Shown here: in pieces, positions 1-12,791 of the stretch
Numbering within the stretch: the first letter of the stretch is position 1
Layout: every line of letters starts with the position of its first letter
Assembly: GCA_914767715.1 (NCBI GenBank)
Contig: OU612068.1
Location: 5,890,001-5,954,000, forward strand
Length of the DNA stretch: 64,000 nucleotides
Direction: 5' to 3'
Source of the DNA: Membranipora membranacea
Taxonomy: Eukaryota; Bryozoa; Gymnolaemata; Cheilostomatida; Membraniporidae
The notes under the pieces: model-generated
Database searches by the model: none
The model's input: only the letters and a program-made list of their open reading frames with translations
What the model was told of the DNA's origin: nothing
Made by a program: the position numbers and the translations under genes

Positions 1-864
1 CATGGTGCACATTGTCCTATCTGATAGTGTTGCCCTACCAATCTATTCACTCTTGTCCAAAAAACTAATTCACACACTGGGCAGAGAGGTGATCCTGAAC
101 TACTTTTCAATGATATAATATAACTCTAACTCCTTGGTTCCATGAATGTTAACTTCTAAGTTCTTGATTTGTTTGCCAAGTAAAAGAAAAGACTTGTTTC
201 ATAACTAGTAGTCAAGCAATGAACTTCTCTTGTAATGTATGTGTACCATTGTAAATGTGCTCTGTCTGTCATATCAAAGATTGTCTCCATCTGATCACAA
301 AATTCAAGTGTTATGTATCCCTCAGGATTTGATGTACAAAATCAACAGTCTAAAAAAGGCTCCATGGTCTAACCTTACTTGAAGCTTCCACAGTGCTGGC
401 CTAGTCCAATTCCCTTGCTGTTGAGGACTACAAGTTCCATAACAATATTCGACTACTATGAATCAACTCGGGGTGAATAGCGGAGTGAATAGTTAACCCA
501 GGGAATACTGGGAGCAACGAACGGGGTGGGAGTTCATTGCTGGGAGCTAGCAGTCATCTGATGATTCGCCTAGCAATCATAATCAACCATTATCAATGGA
601 TCCAACTCTCTCTAGACAGATCATAACACAACATAATGGGAGGGGAAGAGACTCACACAGTTCTTATATCGCTGTTGTTCAAAAATAGTACGCAGGTTTT
701 AGGGTTTGAAACGCTCCAATTACATCACCCCAACTGTCTCATTTCTTGGCATTCTATTTAGCAGTCCTGTTTGATAATGAAATACAAAACAAATCACAAT
801 TAGGGTCAGTTGAGCACTGTGGTTATGTATGGCACTGGGTTTGATTATTTTCTCTGACACATAG
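1..864. other. 5' flank, no gene seen
   Basis: No open frame with recognisable protein similarity was seen on either strand. The last few hundred bases should hold the promoter and 5' UTR of the ALKBH2-like gene; no clear TATA box or other core promoter motif could be assigned. Confidence 0.5.
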
Positions 865-2407
865 ATGGCGACAGAGACCACGAAAGAGACTCAAATCTTC
901 TGCTGTTGTGATAAACTGAAAAACTGCAAACACTATTCTCGTCGCGATCTGAGCTGCTGTTTTGGAGCTTTATATAGCAGAGCTGATGCTAATCTCTTAT
1001 TGGCTGAGTGTGAATCCTCACTGCATTACGTCTCCGGTGAGCTGAGCAAAGTCAAAGTTTTTGGAAAAAAGCATGATATACCACGCAAACAGGTAAGATG
1101 ATGTCATTTTTTATATCTTATCCGGTTGTGAACTCATGGCAAAAGTACGCATTTTTTCTGGAATGGGGTAATGGGATATGGCCAGTATAATCATATGGAA
1201 GGCTTGTGTTAGGAAAATTCATCCGGGTTCTGAAGGGTGCGGTTTTTCTGAATAATGATGGATGATTGCACAGTCCTAGTGAGGAGAATAATAAAATAAT
1301 AACGTCACGTCAGCTGTCACCTAATTTGACTCCCTTCATTTGACAATATTTTTCTGCAGTTTTTTGACTTTACATTGAAATAACAGCCCTGGCTCCTCCT
1401 GTAAACATGTTTGGTACTGTATGCTAATATGTTCTTGGTTTATCTTAACAGTGTGCTTATGGAGATCCTGGATTGAATTACACATTCTCAGGTGTAACTC
1501 TGCCAGCCCAGCCCTGGCCAAAGTTCCTGGCTGAAATCAGAGAGAAAATTAGTGGGCTGACTGGTTATAGATTTAATTTCGTCCTTATCAATAGGTAAGA
1601 GTAAGACCCCACAGTACGCTGAATCTTGTCTTATAAATGTAGACAGTAATAGCGCACTTTGAATTGTATATGAGTTATTCATCCATGTTTCATGGATAGG
1701 CAACTTCCTTTACTATATAACTAATATTTTTGTTACCAGGATGTTTGGGTCAAAACCCCAACCTCCTTGGTAAAAGCAGAGCGTTTGACATTCAGGGTTT
1801 TCGCTCCCTGCATTATCTACATTGAAAGATTTATCAAAGTTTATAAAACTGCATGATGTCACAAATTCATCATTAGTCTGAGCCCCCAGAATCTTTCCCC
1901 GTCTGATTCCACCGCCTGGGGATGATTATAAGTAAATTCAGCTACAGATATCCTGATACTGATGGTAGTGAGAGTAATGTCCTCCTTTTTGGCTGATCCA
2001 CTCTCCTCAGTCGAATATTCTTTTTAGCATCTTAGCAGTAAATGCTGTTGCACACCTTTGATATTCATTATTGCAGATACAATGATGGCGATGATTATAT
2101 GGGCGAACATCGTGATGACGAGAAGGATTTAGAGTTGTCAGCTCCCATAGCCTCCCTGTCCCTGGGCAGAACTCGAGACTTTATATTCAGACACTCATCT
2201 GTGAAGAGAAAGCAGACAAGGCCAGTCGGAAATACAGACAATATAAAGATAGAACTGATTAACGGTAGTCTGCTGCTGATGAACTATCCGACAAACCTAC
2301 ATTGGTATCATTCTCTACCTAAACGTAAAAATCTACCTGGTGTTAGGATAAATATGACTTTTAGGGTCATGAAAGTAAAAGGTAAATCTGGTGTAAGTGT
2401 GAAGTGA
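865..2407 (+). CDS. ALKBH2: AlkB-type DNA repair dioxygenase, ALKBH2-like
   Basis: Coding exons are 865-1092, 1452-1594 and 2077-2407; phases join cleanly to 233 aa. The family uses Fe(II) and 2-oxoglutarate to remove alkyl groups from bases such as 1-methyladenine and 3-methylcytosine in nuclear double-stranded DNA. Exon 2 carries the nucleotide-recognition-lid region, with YTFSGVTLPAQPWP close to vertebrate ALKBH2. Exon 3 holds the jelly-roll core: iron ligands H135 and D137 in GEHRDDE, H202 in HWYHSLP, and 2-oxoglutarate-binding arginines R214 and R220 in VRINMTFR. The phrase FNFVLINRY spans the exon 2/3 junction. Length is slightly below the roughly 260 aa of human ALKBH2, the missing part being the poorly conserved N-terminus. 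The start is the first ATG of the frame, 13 nt after a possible acceptor, so an upstream 5' UTR exon is possible. ALKBH3 is less likely because the lid and core words fit ALKBH2 better. Confidence 0.92.
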
Positions 2408-3199
2408 TGCAGGCCGACATGCAGTCCATCATAGGTAAAGATTTTCAAACATTCTACCTCAAATTACAGCTTTGACACTGGTTCCTCAACTCTAGAGAGC
2501 CATATAATTTTTAATAGTATTATCTATCTAAGCTTGCTAAATCTTTGGTGAGTTTTTGATCATACTCTTGGGAATAAAAAAGTAACGTCCCACATAGTAC
2601 CGTGTTTACACTTATGATACATTCAGTAAATACAGTCCTCTCAGAAAGTCATGCATGCATAGGCGCTGAAAGTGATCAAATTACAATGCTAATCCGAGAT
2701 TGGTAAACATTACATAAGTACGTAATAGGCATATAAGCATCTCCCTCATGTGTCTCACTGCAATATACGAGTTCGCTGAGACATGCGCAAGTCATTATTG
2801 GAGAGTATCACTTGGGTAAGTGAAACATGCACATGATATTATTGTCAGGCTTACTGCTTATATACAAATGTGTATGAGAAAGTGGTAATGCTCTGTTAAT
2901 TGGTTGGTGATCAATAAGCTGTTCTTCATTGAATATAATATTTAGAAACTAATTAAATGTATAGCTGCATCACATCGCTGTGCTATTGCAGCCGATATCT
3001 ATCATGACACATAACAGACTTTTAGTACAAGATTAGTGATTTTTTTTTCATATCAATCTAATAATTTTAAAAGATTGATCAAAATATATTTGAAATAGAG
3101 GATGTTTATCTGTATTGCACTCTTTTGTTTATTATAGGTAAATTGAAGTGAAAGTCGAAGTGAAATTTTACTTCACTTCAAAACATCCCTTGATGAAAG
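2408..3199. other. Spacer between ALKBH2-like and ankyrin genes
   Basis: About 790 bases without a supported coding exon. It should contain the 3' UTR of the upstream gene (an AATAAA-like run lies near 2573) and the promoter or 5' UTR of the downstream one. A small palindromic stretch of GTGAAGT/ACTTCAC type lies just before the downstream start (about 3145-3180). Confidence 0.5.
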
Positions 3200-6100
3200 A
3201 TGAGCGAATCTAATGTAAGGGATGAGTTGATCGAGTATATAGCCTCAGGGCAAACACAAAAAGCCCGTGATCTACTCTCAGACATACCTGATGGTGGGGT
3301 AGATGATGAGGGTAACACACTATATCATGAAGCTGTCACACTACAGGATACTAAACTACTCAAGTATGTCTTATTGTTTTCCATATCTTTGTCTAATATC
3401 CTGGTTCTCGTTTCCTGTTGAGAATATGTACGAAAATGCTTTTCCTTTCAAAGACCAGCTAAGAATTGCCATAACTACACAGCCAATTGGAACAAAGATA
3501 TTAGGCTTATGATAGTCTGAGCCCCCCAGGCCCTTGCCTCTCGCCCAACAGCCTACGGCCGGGGGAGATTTATGACGTCAATGTCAAAATCTAGCTCACT
3601 AAACCCTTGGTATATATTTAAGTATTACAATATGATTATCAAACAAGTGTGAAGGAAATGTGTCAAATATTCTAAAACTCCTGAAAATTTACTCAATTTA
3701 TTACCTTCCTGACATCTGACCCACTGCCAATGATCTAAACCTCCATACACCCCTATAATAGCCTTGTCACACAGCCACACAAAACTTGCTGCGGACAATG
3801 CTACCTCTAAAAGCTTCCCTCTGATCATACGATCGGTCAAAGAAGTCTCAGTCACAGGCTTGCATAACATAAAATTTGCCTCAGTCCTACTCTCATTCTA
3901 TAGCATGCAATTTTCAATTTATCTTATTTTACTAGCATGTTGGTGTTGTTTCCTTTGCCATATGCATACATCTTTATGACCTATTACTTTATTTCGTAGG
4001 TGGTTGTTGGCAAACTATCAGGACAGAGTGCCTGTCACAAGAACAAACAAGGAAGGGAGCACCTGTTTCCACCTGGCATGTGCTGGCGGAAAAACCCAGA
4101 CATTTCTAGTGCTGTGGGAGAATGACTCTGTCTCACAGAAAACCTTGTGTCAAATAGCGGATCAGGAGGGGAGGACTCCGCTTCACATTGCCTGTCTGAG
4201 TAAGTCGTATGAAGGAATTGAAGTTGTAAGCAGATGGTTAAAACCGTCAAAACATATGTTAAAACTATATACAGATGCAAAATCTTAGAGATGAATGTGG
4301 AACTGGGAGACTATCTTTGTCAAATAATGTTGAAAGTTGCACATACAGTTATGACCAAAATCTTTACCTACCGTCCTTTGGCCTTGATATTGTGGAAACT
4401 ATAAACTTGGTCATTTGCAACAAACATTTGTGATTTACCTTCTGCGGCCGAAATCACATTGTATTGACAATTGAGTGCAGGTTCGAGGCACACCTTGTCT
4501 GCCAATTGTTTGAATAACCTTCCATATATGCATCCGAGTATATATTGACAATCGGATAGAAAGAATAGGTTTACTTGGTGGGAAAAGTCAGTGTTATGTG
4601 GTTTTTGATCCCTTTGTTTCCTGTCAAATTTGACTGTCAAAGATGCTGAAGAACGTTCAATGCTCTCGAATTTGAGAAAATCTTGCTAGAATTGGATGCG
4701 TGGGTTTTAGGGTGAGGCCAGCAGTATGAAATTTGATTTTACATCAACCAAAACATGACAATGCACAATGGTAGAATTTGTTTGCACCAAGCCTTTATTC
4801 TCAGTGTAAATATGTACCTCTTGTCTCGAATTCGAAGCTTAGGTGACCACTTGTATTCTCATATTAATGTGTAATCTAGACAGGGTTTGTATAACAAGTT
4901 ATTGTGTCATTTGTTTGGAATAGACGCCTTGATCTGCATTCAAGTTCTGAGTGGGCCGGGCTTTGTGACATGTCATACATATATTGCCAATAAAATATTA
5001 GCAAGTATGAAATAGTTTTGTGAAAGGTTGAATTCCCTTTGACAGCAGGGCATAATGGTTATAAGTGTTTGACAGCAATATGGTTAACATCCTGTAGATT
5101 TCAAAGCCCATAATGTATACAAATGATGTAAATCATGTATTTGTTTGAATACCTTTTTAGGAATCTTTGCCTACGGTGTATGTAGATTGCATAAATGACA
5201 AGATTCTTTATTCATACTTCAATACTTGTATATTGTAAAAAGATCTTTAATCATACTATTATACTATCTGATTTCAATTATAGAATAGGAGTAATTTAAA
5301 TTATGATGTAATATGATAGACCAGAAATATGTCTTGATGTTCTTATTATTCTTCTTGTGTGTCTGTCGTGCTCAAAGGCAGAAAGCACAAAATTAACCCA
5401 CATAGTCACGAGTTTAATGTTATAACGTTACGTTTTTCCAGATGGCTGTTCTGATGTGGTGAGAGATATTGTATATAAGTTTAGAGAGGAGGTCGTCAAT
5501 GACATCACTGCTAATGGACAGTCAGCACTGCATATATCAGCAGCCAGAGGAGATAACTCCAGTATAAGATATCTCACTCCGTACAAGAAGCTAATCGATC
5601 TCACCGACTCTTATGGTAAGCTCCTGGTAGTTGAGTGTGTGCTTCCATACATCATCTATATGGCAATAGAAATGTACTTTATTAATATTTTTAATATTGT
5701 CATTGTCTTTGATTTGCATATTTTATGTCATTTAATTTTGGCTGAATCGGGGAGTTTTGTAGGATTACTGTTGTTTGGAGTTGTGTGTTCATTGATATAA
5801 AGGAGACAACCCAAAAAGACTGTTGTTTTTCAAGCTACTTTTACTTATCTTGTGAGCTATTCAATTAGGAACCTTATAACAGGCCATGAAAATTTTTAAT
5901 TGAACTTTTTTATGTCACCAGGAGCTACACCTCTACACTATGCTGCCAATGGTGGTCACATGGTGACAGCACAGTATCTGATTGAGAAGTCGAAGGCTGA
6001 TAGAACAAAAGTCACACAGAATGAGATGAATGTTGTACACGCTGCTGTCGCATCAGGTGATGCTAGGACCATACGCTACATCCTCACAAAGACTAAGTAC

Positions 6101-9100
6101 CATCAACATTTGGCTAAAACATCCACGGGAGCTACTGTTCTTCACATCGCCACCGGTGAGTTAGGAAGAATTGTGTTTTTATTATACCACTCAGGTATCT
6201 GAGCTATTGGTGATGTTTCAGAGATAATAACAGGAACTACAGTATTGCTTGAATAGTTTGTTTCTTTAATTCACTAATTTCTTTTTAACAAAACTATCAA
6301 AATGAAACATGTAACAGGTTGCGTTGGATCATGGTGGTTATCAGGGATTTTGTACTTTTCTAGATGCATAAAAGCTGGTTTACAAAAACCTTGCCATTTT
6401 AGATGGATGCTCTGTGTAAAGGAAAATATGGGTTATCATGTTGATGCTTTCCTTATGATGGAAGGTATAGATTGACACGCCATTTGTTTGTATATTATGG
6501 CAGGTATGGATTATGTTGTTACTTCTTTGATTTTTTTTATGGCAGGTATGGGGTATGATGGTATCTTGTCTTTGCTGCTTCAGTTGAAGCACATCTACCC
6601 ACTGATAGATCATCAGGAGGAGAAGGGCTGGACAGCTTCACACCTGGCAGCGCTAAGAAACAGAGCAGGATGTCTGGCTGTACTCATCGGCAGAGCAGCA
6701 GATGTCTACAACATCACTGATAAGGTAATATCACATGAAGCCGTAACTCGTTATATCTTTTACTATCACTTTATCACAAGAGAACAGGTTTTTATGAGCT
6801 GTCTGAAGTTCTGATGCATGAAGAAAATATTGTATAATTTTTGTTAAATTATGGCATTACCCATATGTGTTCAAAGTAGGTGGATAAAAAATCTCTGAGA
6901 AATTTTTGTTTGTGTTCCTACAGTTAACGTTGTAGTTATAGCTAACAGGCTAACGACTTATTTTGACTTCTTTATTTTTAGAATGGCATGTCGGCTTATC
7001 AGATAATGTGTAACAATGAGTCTAAAGAGATGAGACAGACCTTCCCTTATCTGTATGAGCAGATCAACTCGCTAAGATCTCGCAGTAAAGCTGAGAGAAG
7101 AACAGACAGGAGATCTCATACTACATATAGTGGAACTACACAATCAGGCAGCGAATCATATGAGGAGTTATATCCCCCTGGTGGTGGTCCTGCATATGTG
7201 CCACTCCATGGCTATGCCCAACCGCATTACAGAAGTTATCCTCCACCAGATGAATATTTTGCAAGAACCCAAGGGCTTCGGTATTATGACTTTGGATTCC
7301 CACCAAGACAAGCGGGATTCCCACCGAGAAATTCGTCTTTCCAGGCAAGACCTGTAGGTTTCCCACCAAGACCTGTAAGTTATCCACCGAGGCATGAGGA
7401 ATTCCAAAATGGCTATGTGGAATTTCGGCAAGAGGGAAGCCGAGAGGGAAGTCGCTTGAGGAGAGAGGATTTCCAGCTTGATGGTGAATCACCCAGCAGT
7501 CCAAGCTCACAGGAAAGATATGGTTCCTCACAGAGTAACAGCCGCGAGAAAGTTAAACTAACCGAGTCCTATATAATGAAAAACAAGATGGACTTTACAA
7601 AAACAAACCCGATCGCCGACGATGACGTATTGGAAACTCCGCCACAAGTAAAGCAGAGAAGTGAGTACCCTGCCGAGGTCACAGTGCATAACAATCAACA
7701 TGAGTACAAAATAACTGCTCAATTTTACTGACATGGCGAACCCAAAGGATTCTTGCATAGTCAGTTGTGTTTGGAGACTGTAGTGTGTCGACCATTACTT
7801 ATTGTTTCATATTTTTCATTTGATGTTAAGTCTTTGTGAAAGAATATTGATAAAATGATGTTTTAAACTGTACTTTCACGCCACTGGCCAGCCCTAAGCT
7901 AGTCATTTTGATCATAATATTTTTGTGTTGACAGAATTTAAGAGAAACACGATGGCTTTACCTCAAAATAATGCCAATCAGATGCCTGTTATGTCATTTC
8001 AAACTGGCAAAGATAATGATAGTGATGGTGAATTCAATATTGATGACATAGAGCAGTAAGTTTTATGTTACCCTCTTTGCTTTTTACTGCCTCTAACTAA
8101 ATTTCCAATCTGGAGTGGTGCCTGACCCTGAAAAACCAATTTCCGTCATATTTTCTCTTTGTGAATTGTATTTTTTCATGTGTGAAATGCTTAATACTGT
8201 TTTTCAACAATCTGCAAAGAAAATATTTGATATGCATTGATATCATTTTCTATTTTCCATTTTCCTCAAAATAAATACCCATTAACCATCTGAAACTCCT
8301 AAATTCTTGTAACGCCTTGCTTCCCCGCGCTACCTCTGGTCTGGCCAGTTTTTACCAACAACAATTCATGTATGCTGCTGGTTGATAGTGGAGTCCTATA
8401 GGTGAGAAAACCAGTACTTATAGTGCAAATTTGTACAAGTTTGAATCTCTTCGTGCTAGTGCTTGTGCTTGGGCCTGTGAATGATTAATTGTTATTCAGT
8501 TTATTTTTTTATCTTTTTCGTGCTTGATGCAATACCCTAGATTTGAGAGCCACAATGAGGCAAATATTGATACTTCATTTTTAATTATTCTTAGAGAAAC
8601 ACACACTTGGATAATCAAGTTAATTTAATGCATATGATTACCAGCTTCTCGTTATGTTCCAGAATTCCAGAGACTCCATTGAGAAAGATACAAGAATTCA
8701 ATAACTTCAGACACAGTACATACACGCCCACTCAGTCTACTGAGGACTTGACAAAAGTAGCTGATGACACAAGAACCAGTTCCCCAAACTCTCCTCCCTC
8801 TAAGACTGCTAGGCTCGAGGACACACAACAGCTGACTGTGGAGATTAATTATGAAGATACTAATAACACCGATATAACAGTCAAGACAGGTGAGCTGGCG
8901 GAACAACATGTCCCTTCCTTACATCATGGCCGAGTTTATTCTACAAGTTCAATATGTGGAATCTTATTAAGTTTCCCAGTGGCAAAGATGTTTGGTCATC
9001 CTATTATATTATTTCGGATGTTGACATGTTACTGTAACAATAATAGCTGATTGTTTACAGAAATAAATTCTCAGATACTATAGCAATCCCGTCATGCACA

Positions 9101-12100
9101 GAGAGCAACCCAAACATAACCCAAGCACAGCCCTAAAAAGGAACCCAATCTCATTCAATTGTAATTTGGTTTCCTTTTAGGATCGGATTTGGGTTGTATT
9201 TGGGTTGTATTTGGGATATATTTGGGTTGGCTCTCCGTTCATGAGCGATCTGGTTGGAATGATATTGATCTACGGTATCGTCCTTATGGATTATGGTGTT
9301 AATAAGACAATGTTGGAGCTACTTAAAAATTAAATTTCAAGCACCAAAATACATGAGTTAGAACTGTGACTTTCAATCTTGTAGATGATCAAACAGTCAC
9401 ATCTTCTCCTATGAACGTCTCAGTATCTCCACAGACAATGGTGGCTCATGGAGGACGAGTTTCGTATCACTTCTCTGACAGCGAGGATACAAGCTACTCT
9501 GATGACACTTCTACTGGTTAGTATAGTTTTTTTTGTGGATCTGTGAACTGATTTCACAATAAAATCCGATGAACCTTGGGAGTTGTGTGTTTTTGACACT
9601 AGATTTGAGAATATGTTTAGGGCCCCATGTTCTTTTTTATTCAAATCAGTGTTTCATCTTTCTTACGTAGGCGGGGATGTGTATTGGCTACCAAAGGCAA
9701 ACTAAATGAGCATAACACTTAACTTTGCTTTTCATTTTCGATGTTGCAATGGGGTAGGCCTGATCTCATACTATCTGATTCTGGTTATTGTATATTCCGA
9801 TATGTTTATACAAAGGTTTGCGCCTAATCATGGGCATGAGGGGCAATGGGCCATGGAGTGGAAGTTGTGGTAGATTGCATTTTTGGAACACTTATCAGAG
9901 CAATTATTAATATTATCATAATCTTATAAGTTTGTAGCATTATCATGTTAACATGCAATGTAATTTTATTTCATAGGAGAACCTCTACCAATAATCCTAG
10001 ACTATCAGAGCCGACTGGTGAATGATGATGACGCAGTGACTATTTTCTTTCACAATGGAGAGCTCAACACTGTCAAGGTTAAAACCGTTACGGAGAGAAA
10101 GATTAAGAAACAAAAACGAAAGATCGTGAGGAAAGCAACTGGTATTCATCATCAAAATACAAATACTAGGAGTGTTGAGCTAGACCAAGGCCTCCTTATT
10201 GCAGCAGAACCCATGCAAGTCTCTCAGGCTACCTCAAGTGCCACTCCAATCTTGGTAACAAAAGTGAGAGAAAATAACTCAATCACAATGAGAAAATCGT
10301 CGATTGAAACCATCTCTTTGAGCTCAGTTGGAAGCAGTCCAGATGCTGTCGAGGTGAATGTAATATCCCAGTACCGCTCTGACACAATAATGAAAGCGTC
10401 TGTCAGTTCTTACATAGGCCCGGATCCAGATGATCTACCTCTTCCCCCTCCACCTCCCCCACAACACAGTAACAGCATGCAGGTTCATGAAATAAACAAT
10501 AGTGACAGTTTGGAGATTGTGCGCCATTACCGTGGTGCTGACTCTGTGGAGGACATCTCTAGTGGCCAAGAGTTTACAAGTGGCAGCCATATGGAAATTG
10601 TGCACCACTACCAGGGCGCTGATTTGGTTGACGACAACCATGGTGGCCAGGAATCGATCAATAAATTGGAGATTGTCCACCACTACCAGGGTGCGGATTT
10701 GGTTGGCGAAACCCATTGTGGCCAGGAATCCGTCAACAAATTGGAGATCGTGCACCACTACCAGGGTGCTGATTTGGTTGACGACAACCTTGGTGGCCAG
10801 GAATCCATCAACAAATTGGAGATCGTGCACCACTACCAAGGTGCTGATTTGGTTGACGACAACCATGGTGGCCAGGAGTCCAACAGCAATTTGGAGACTG
10901 TGCACCACTACCAAGGTGCTGATTTGATGGAAGACATCCACAATGGATCAAATTTAGAGATTGTAAGAAGTTACAGGGGTGCTGATTTAGAGGAAAGCTT
11001 CCCATCCCCTCCACCTCCTCCTGTTGTATCAGAGTTCACAGAGGTTGCCACATCCTCTGTACATGCAGCTAACATTGGCGGCCAACTAGAGATGATGGAT
11101 GAGGAACAGAGATCCACTTCACCCTCCCCTAACATATCCAGTCGCATGTCCGGGTCCCCTCAGTCCAAGCGTCACCACAGATCCTCATCACCTCCCTCTC
11201 CAGTTAGGGGGAGGTCCAGTTCCTCCTCAGAGGAAAGATATCAAATCGACTCAACTGTTGTAAGGACTTCTACTGCAGGCTTAGAAAGTGAAGAAGGCAG
11301 GAATTTTCAGTTTAGTGAAATTGTGGATTCAGAAACAGGTGAATTACAAAATATGCAGAATCCTGCTAGAGAAGTAACCATCATTGAGAACATACCACCT
11401 GCACCAGGACTCCTCCCACGCCTCGATTTCCCAACAAGCACTGAGTCGGTAAGGCCATCAACTTCTGCACTTAGTCCACCTCCTCCTATCACTCCAGACT
11501 ATCCGACCATCAGTAGTCCATCTGAACTGAGCAAGGGGCAGTTCTCATTCCAGGTGATCACCACGGATGACAGCTCCCAGGTTACCGAAGCAGCCCAGAC
11601 TAGTAGAAGAGTCGAGTTTGGCTCAACTGAATTGATTCCAACATCTCCTGATACTGTAGAAAAAGAGTACCTCAGCTTTGCACAAAATGAGTTGAGGCAG
11701 TCTAGAGAACTTGGACAATCTGCTGAGAGCGAGGGATACAAGAGACAAGAAGTGACGCCCGAGCCCCAGGGTAGGAGACCATCAATACTGAATGTTGTTC
11801 AGAGGTTCAATAGCCAGGACTCCAGCGAGGCAGGTGAGGAGAGAAGAGCCAGACCGGGATCTATACTTGATAGGGTGAGGCGTTATGAGCAGGAGGCAAA
11901 GCAGAACCGAACGGCCGACGAGAATCAAGAGCCTGTATATGCTGTGATCAACAAGAATCGACAAGGTTAGAATCACAGTTATTGATAGGTTATTGAAAGA
12001 ATAATATTGCTTACAATCACTATGTTTTGATGTGATTTTATAATGAAGGACACAGAATCACAGTGTATTGAGTGTTGGCTCTTTTTCCAAATATGATCTT

Positions 12101-12310
12101 ATTTATGTGAGTAATTCAATTGCTTTAGTGCTAATTTTAGATGTCCGACAGCCATTGAGAAGAGTGCCATCCAATGTAAGTGACGTCTCAGAAACCTCTG
12201 AACTGAAGTCATCTACTGCTTACAAGTTCAACTACAGAGCTTACAGAAAAAAGATATCTACTAAACATGATACTGTCACTGATTTGTTTGAGTATGACCC
12301 TGTGTCGTAA
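3200..12310 (+). CDS. Ankyrin-repeat scaffold with proline-rich and tandem-repeat C-terminus
   Basis: Eleven exons: 3200-3363, 4000-4199, 5442-5615, 5922-6155, 6546-6724, 6982-7660, 7935-8055, 8663-8889, 9385-9516, 9977-11965, 12141-12310. Every phase closes, giving 1,422 aa. Exons 1-6 encode about seven ankyrin repeats (residues ~1-325), with classic words GRTPLHIAC, GQSALHISAARGD, GATPLHYAANGGH and GATVLHIAT. Then come a segment rich in Tyr, Pro, Arg and Phe with FPPRxxxFPPR repeats (exon 6), acidic Ser/Thr-rich stretches, and a large exon 10 with two polyproline runs flanking seven copies of a LEIVHHYQGAD repeat. The C-terminus is FEYDPVS. No enzyme domain or membrane segment is seen, so a cytoplasmic adaptor is the inference. 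A synphilin-like relation was considered but not supported by any distinctive motif. Introns over 300 nt (2, 3, 7, 8, 9 among others) show no genes; intron 8 holds a small inverted-repeat element. Confidence 0.85.
6491..6552 (+). promoter_or_regulatory. Duplicated splice acceptor before ankyrin exon 5
   Basis: The acceptor word TATGGCAGGTATGG occurs twice, 42 nt apart (AG at 6502-6503 and 6544-6545). Using the upstream copy adds 14 in-frame residues, mostly hydrophobic (MDYVVTSLIFFMA core), between two ankyrin repeats. The downstream site was used in the model because it restores normal repeat spacing and has the longer T-rich tract. Confidence 0.5.
9092..9244. mobile_element. Short terminal-inverted-repeat element (MITE-like)
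   Basis: A roughly 150-bp element in intron 8 of the ankyrin gene. Its ends are near-perfect inverted copies over about 23 bp: TCATGCACAGAGAGCAACCC at the left, and the reverse complement of the right end begins TCATGAACGGAGAGCCAACC. The inner part carries several TTGGGTTGT/ACAACCCAA direct and inverted repeats. No coding capacity. Target-site duplication could not be defined confidently. Confidence 0.55.
10510..10998 (+). repeat. Seven-copy 25-residue coding tandem repeat
   Basis: Within exon 10 of the ankyrin gene the core LEIVHHYQGADLVDD recurs seven times with a period of about 75 bp; the first two and last two copies are more diverged (VRHYRGAD, VRSYRGAD) and the middle ones nearly identical at DNA level. 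The repeat keeps frame, contains a conserved tyrosine in HHYQGAD and an acidic patch after it, and is flanked on both sides by polyproline runs. Confidence 0.9.
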
Positions 12311-12791
12311 AATATCGTCTGTTTATTCTTTATTCCATAAAAGTTATCGATATTCAAAAAGTTTTCCCTAAGTTTTTTTAGTTATGGTTTCTTATTATTA
12401 TTCTTACCTCTTAATATGCTACTGTGCTCAGAGTTTATTTGTGATTGTTTGTATCTATCGGTAATTATGTATACGGTATTCATACTATTTTATTTTCTTC
12501 TCTTGTTCTTAGACACACATTTAAAAAGAATTATTTTTATAAAATTATTTTATTGTAGGCTACCAATGGCGATGGTATTTCTAACCGCTGTGAATTCGAT
12601 CTTTCAAAAAGAAATAAAACATGTTATATATATATCTCTCAATTTGGTGTAAGTGTTTGGTTAAGTACTAGGTATTTATTTTGAGAAAAAACTAATCAAA
12701 TAACATGAGCTGTGTCACTGAAAAGAACAAGATTGACAGTAAATCCTTTTTTTATTTGATATTTACGATGAGGTCGTATCACATAGTAGAC
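12311..12791. other. Convergent spacer between ankyrin gene and gene A
   Basis: About 480 bases between two convergent genes. A poly(A)-signal hexamer for gene A is present on the minus strand (TTTATT on the plus strand at 12751-12756), and an AATAAA lies near 12612 on the plus strand for the ankyrin gene, so the two transcripts probably end close together and may overlap. No coding exon was identified. Confidence 0.5.

Noticed and set aside
10435-10941. Long open frames on other frames and strands over the ankyrin-gene repeat
   Set aside because: They are shadows of the 75-bp repeat: a period divisible by three keeps all frames open.
3200-12310. Naming the ankyrin gene as a synphilin-1 orthologue
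   Set aside because: Ankyrin repeats plus a Ser-rich tail are not distinctive; no diagnostic motif could be matched.
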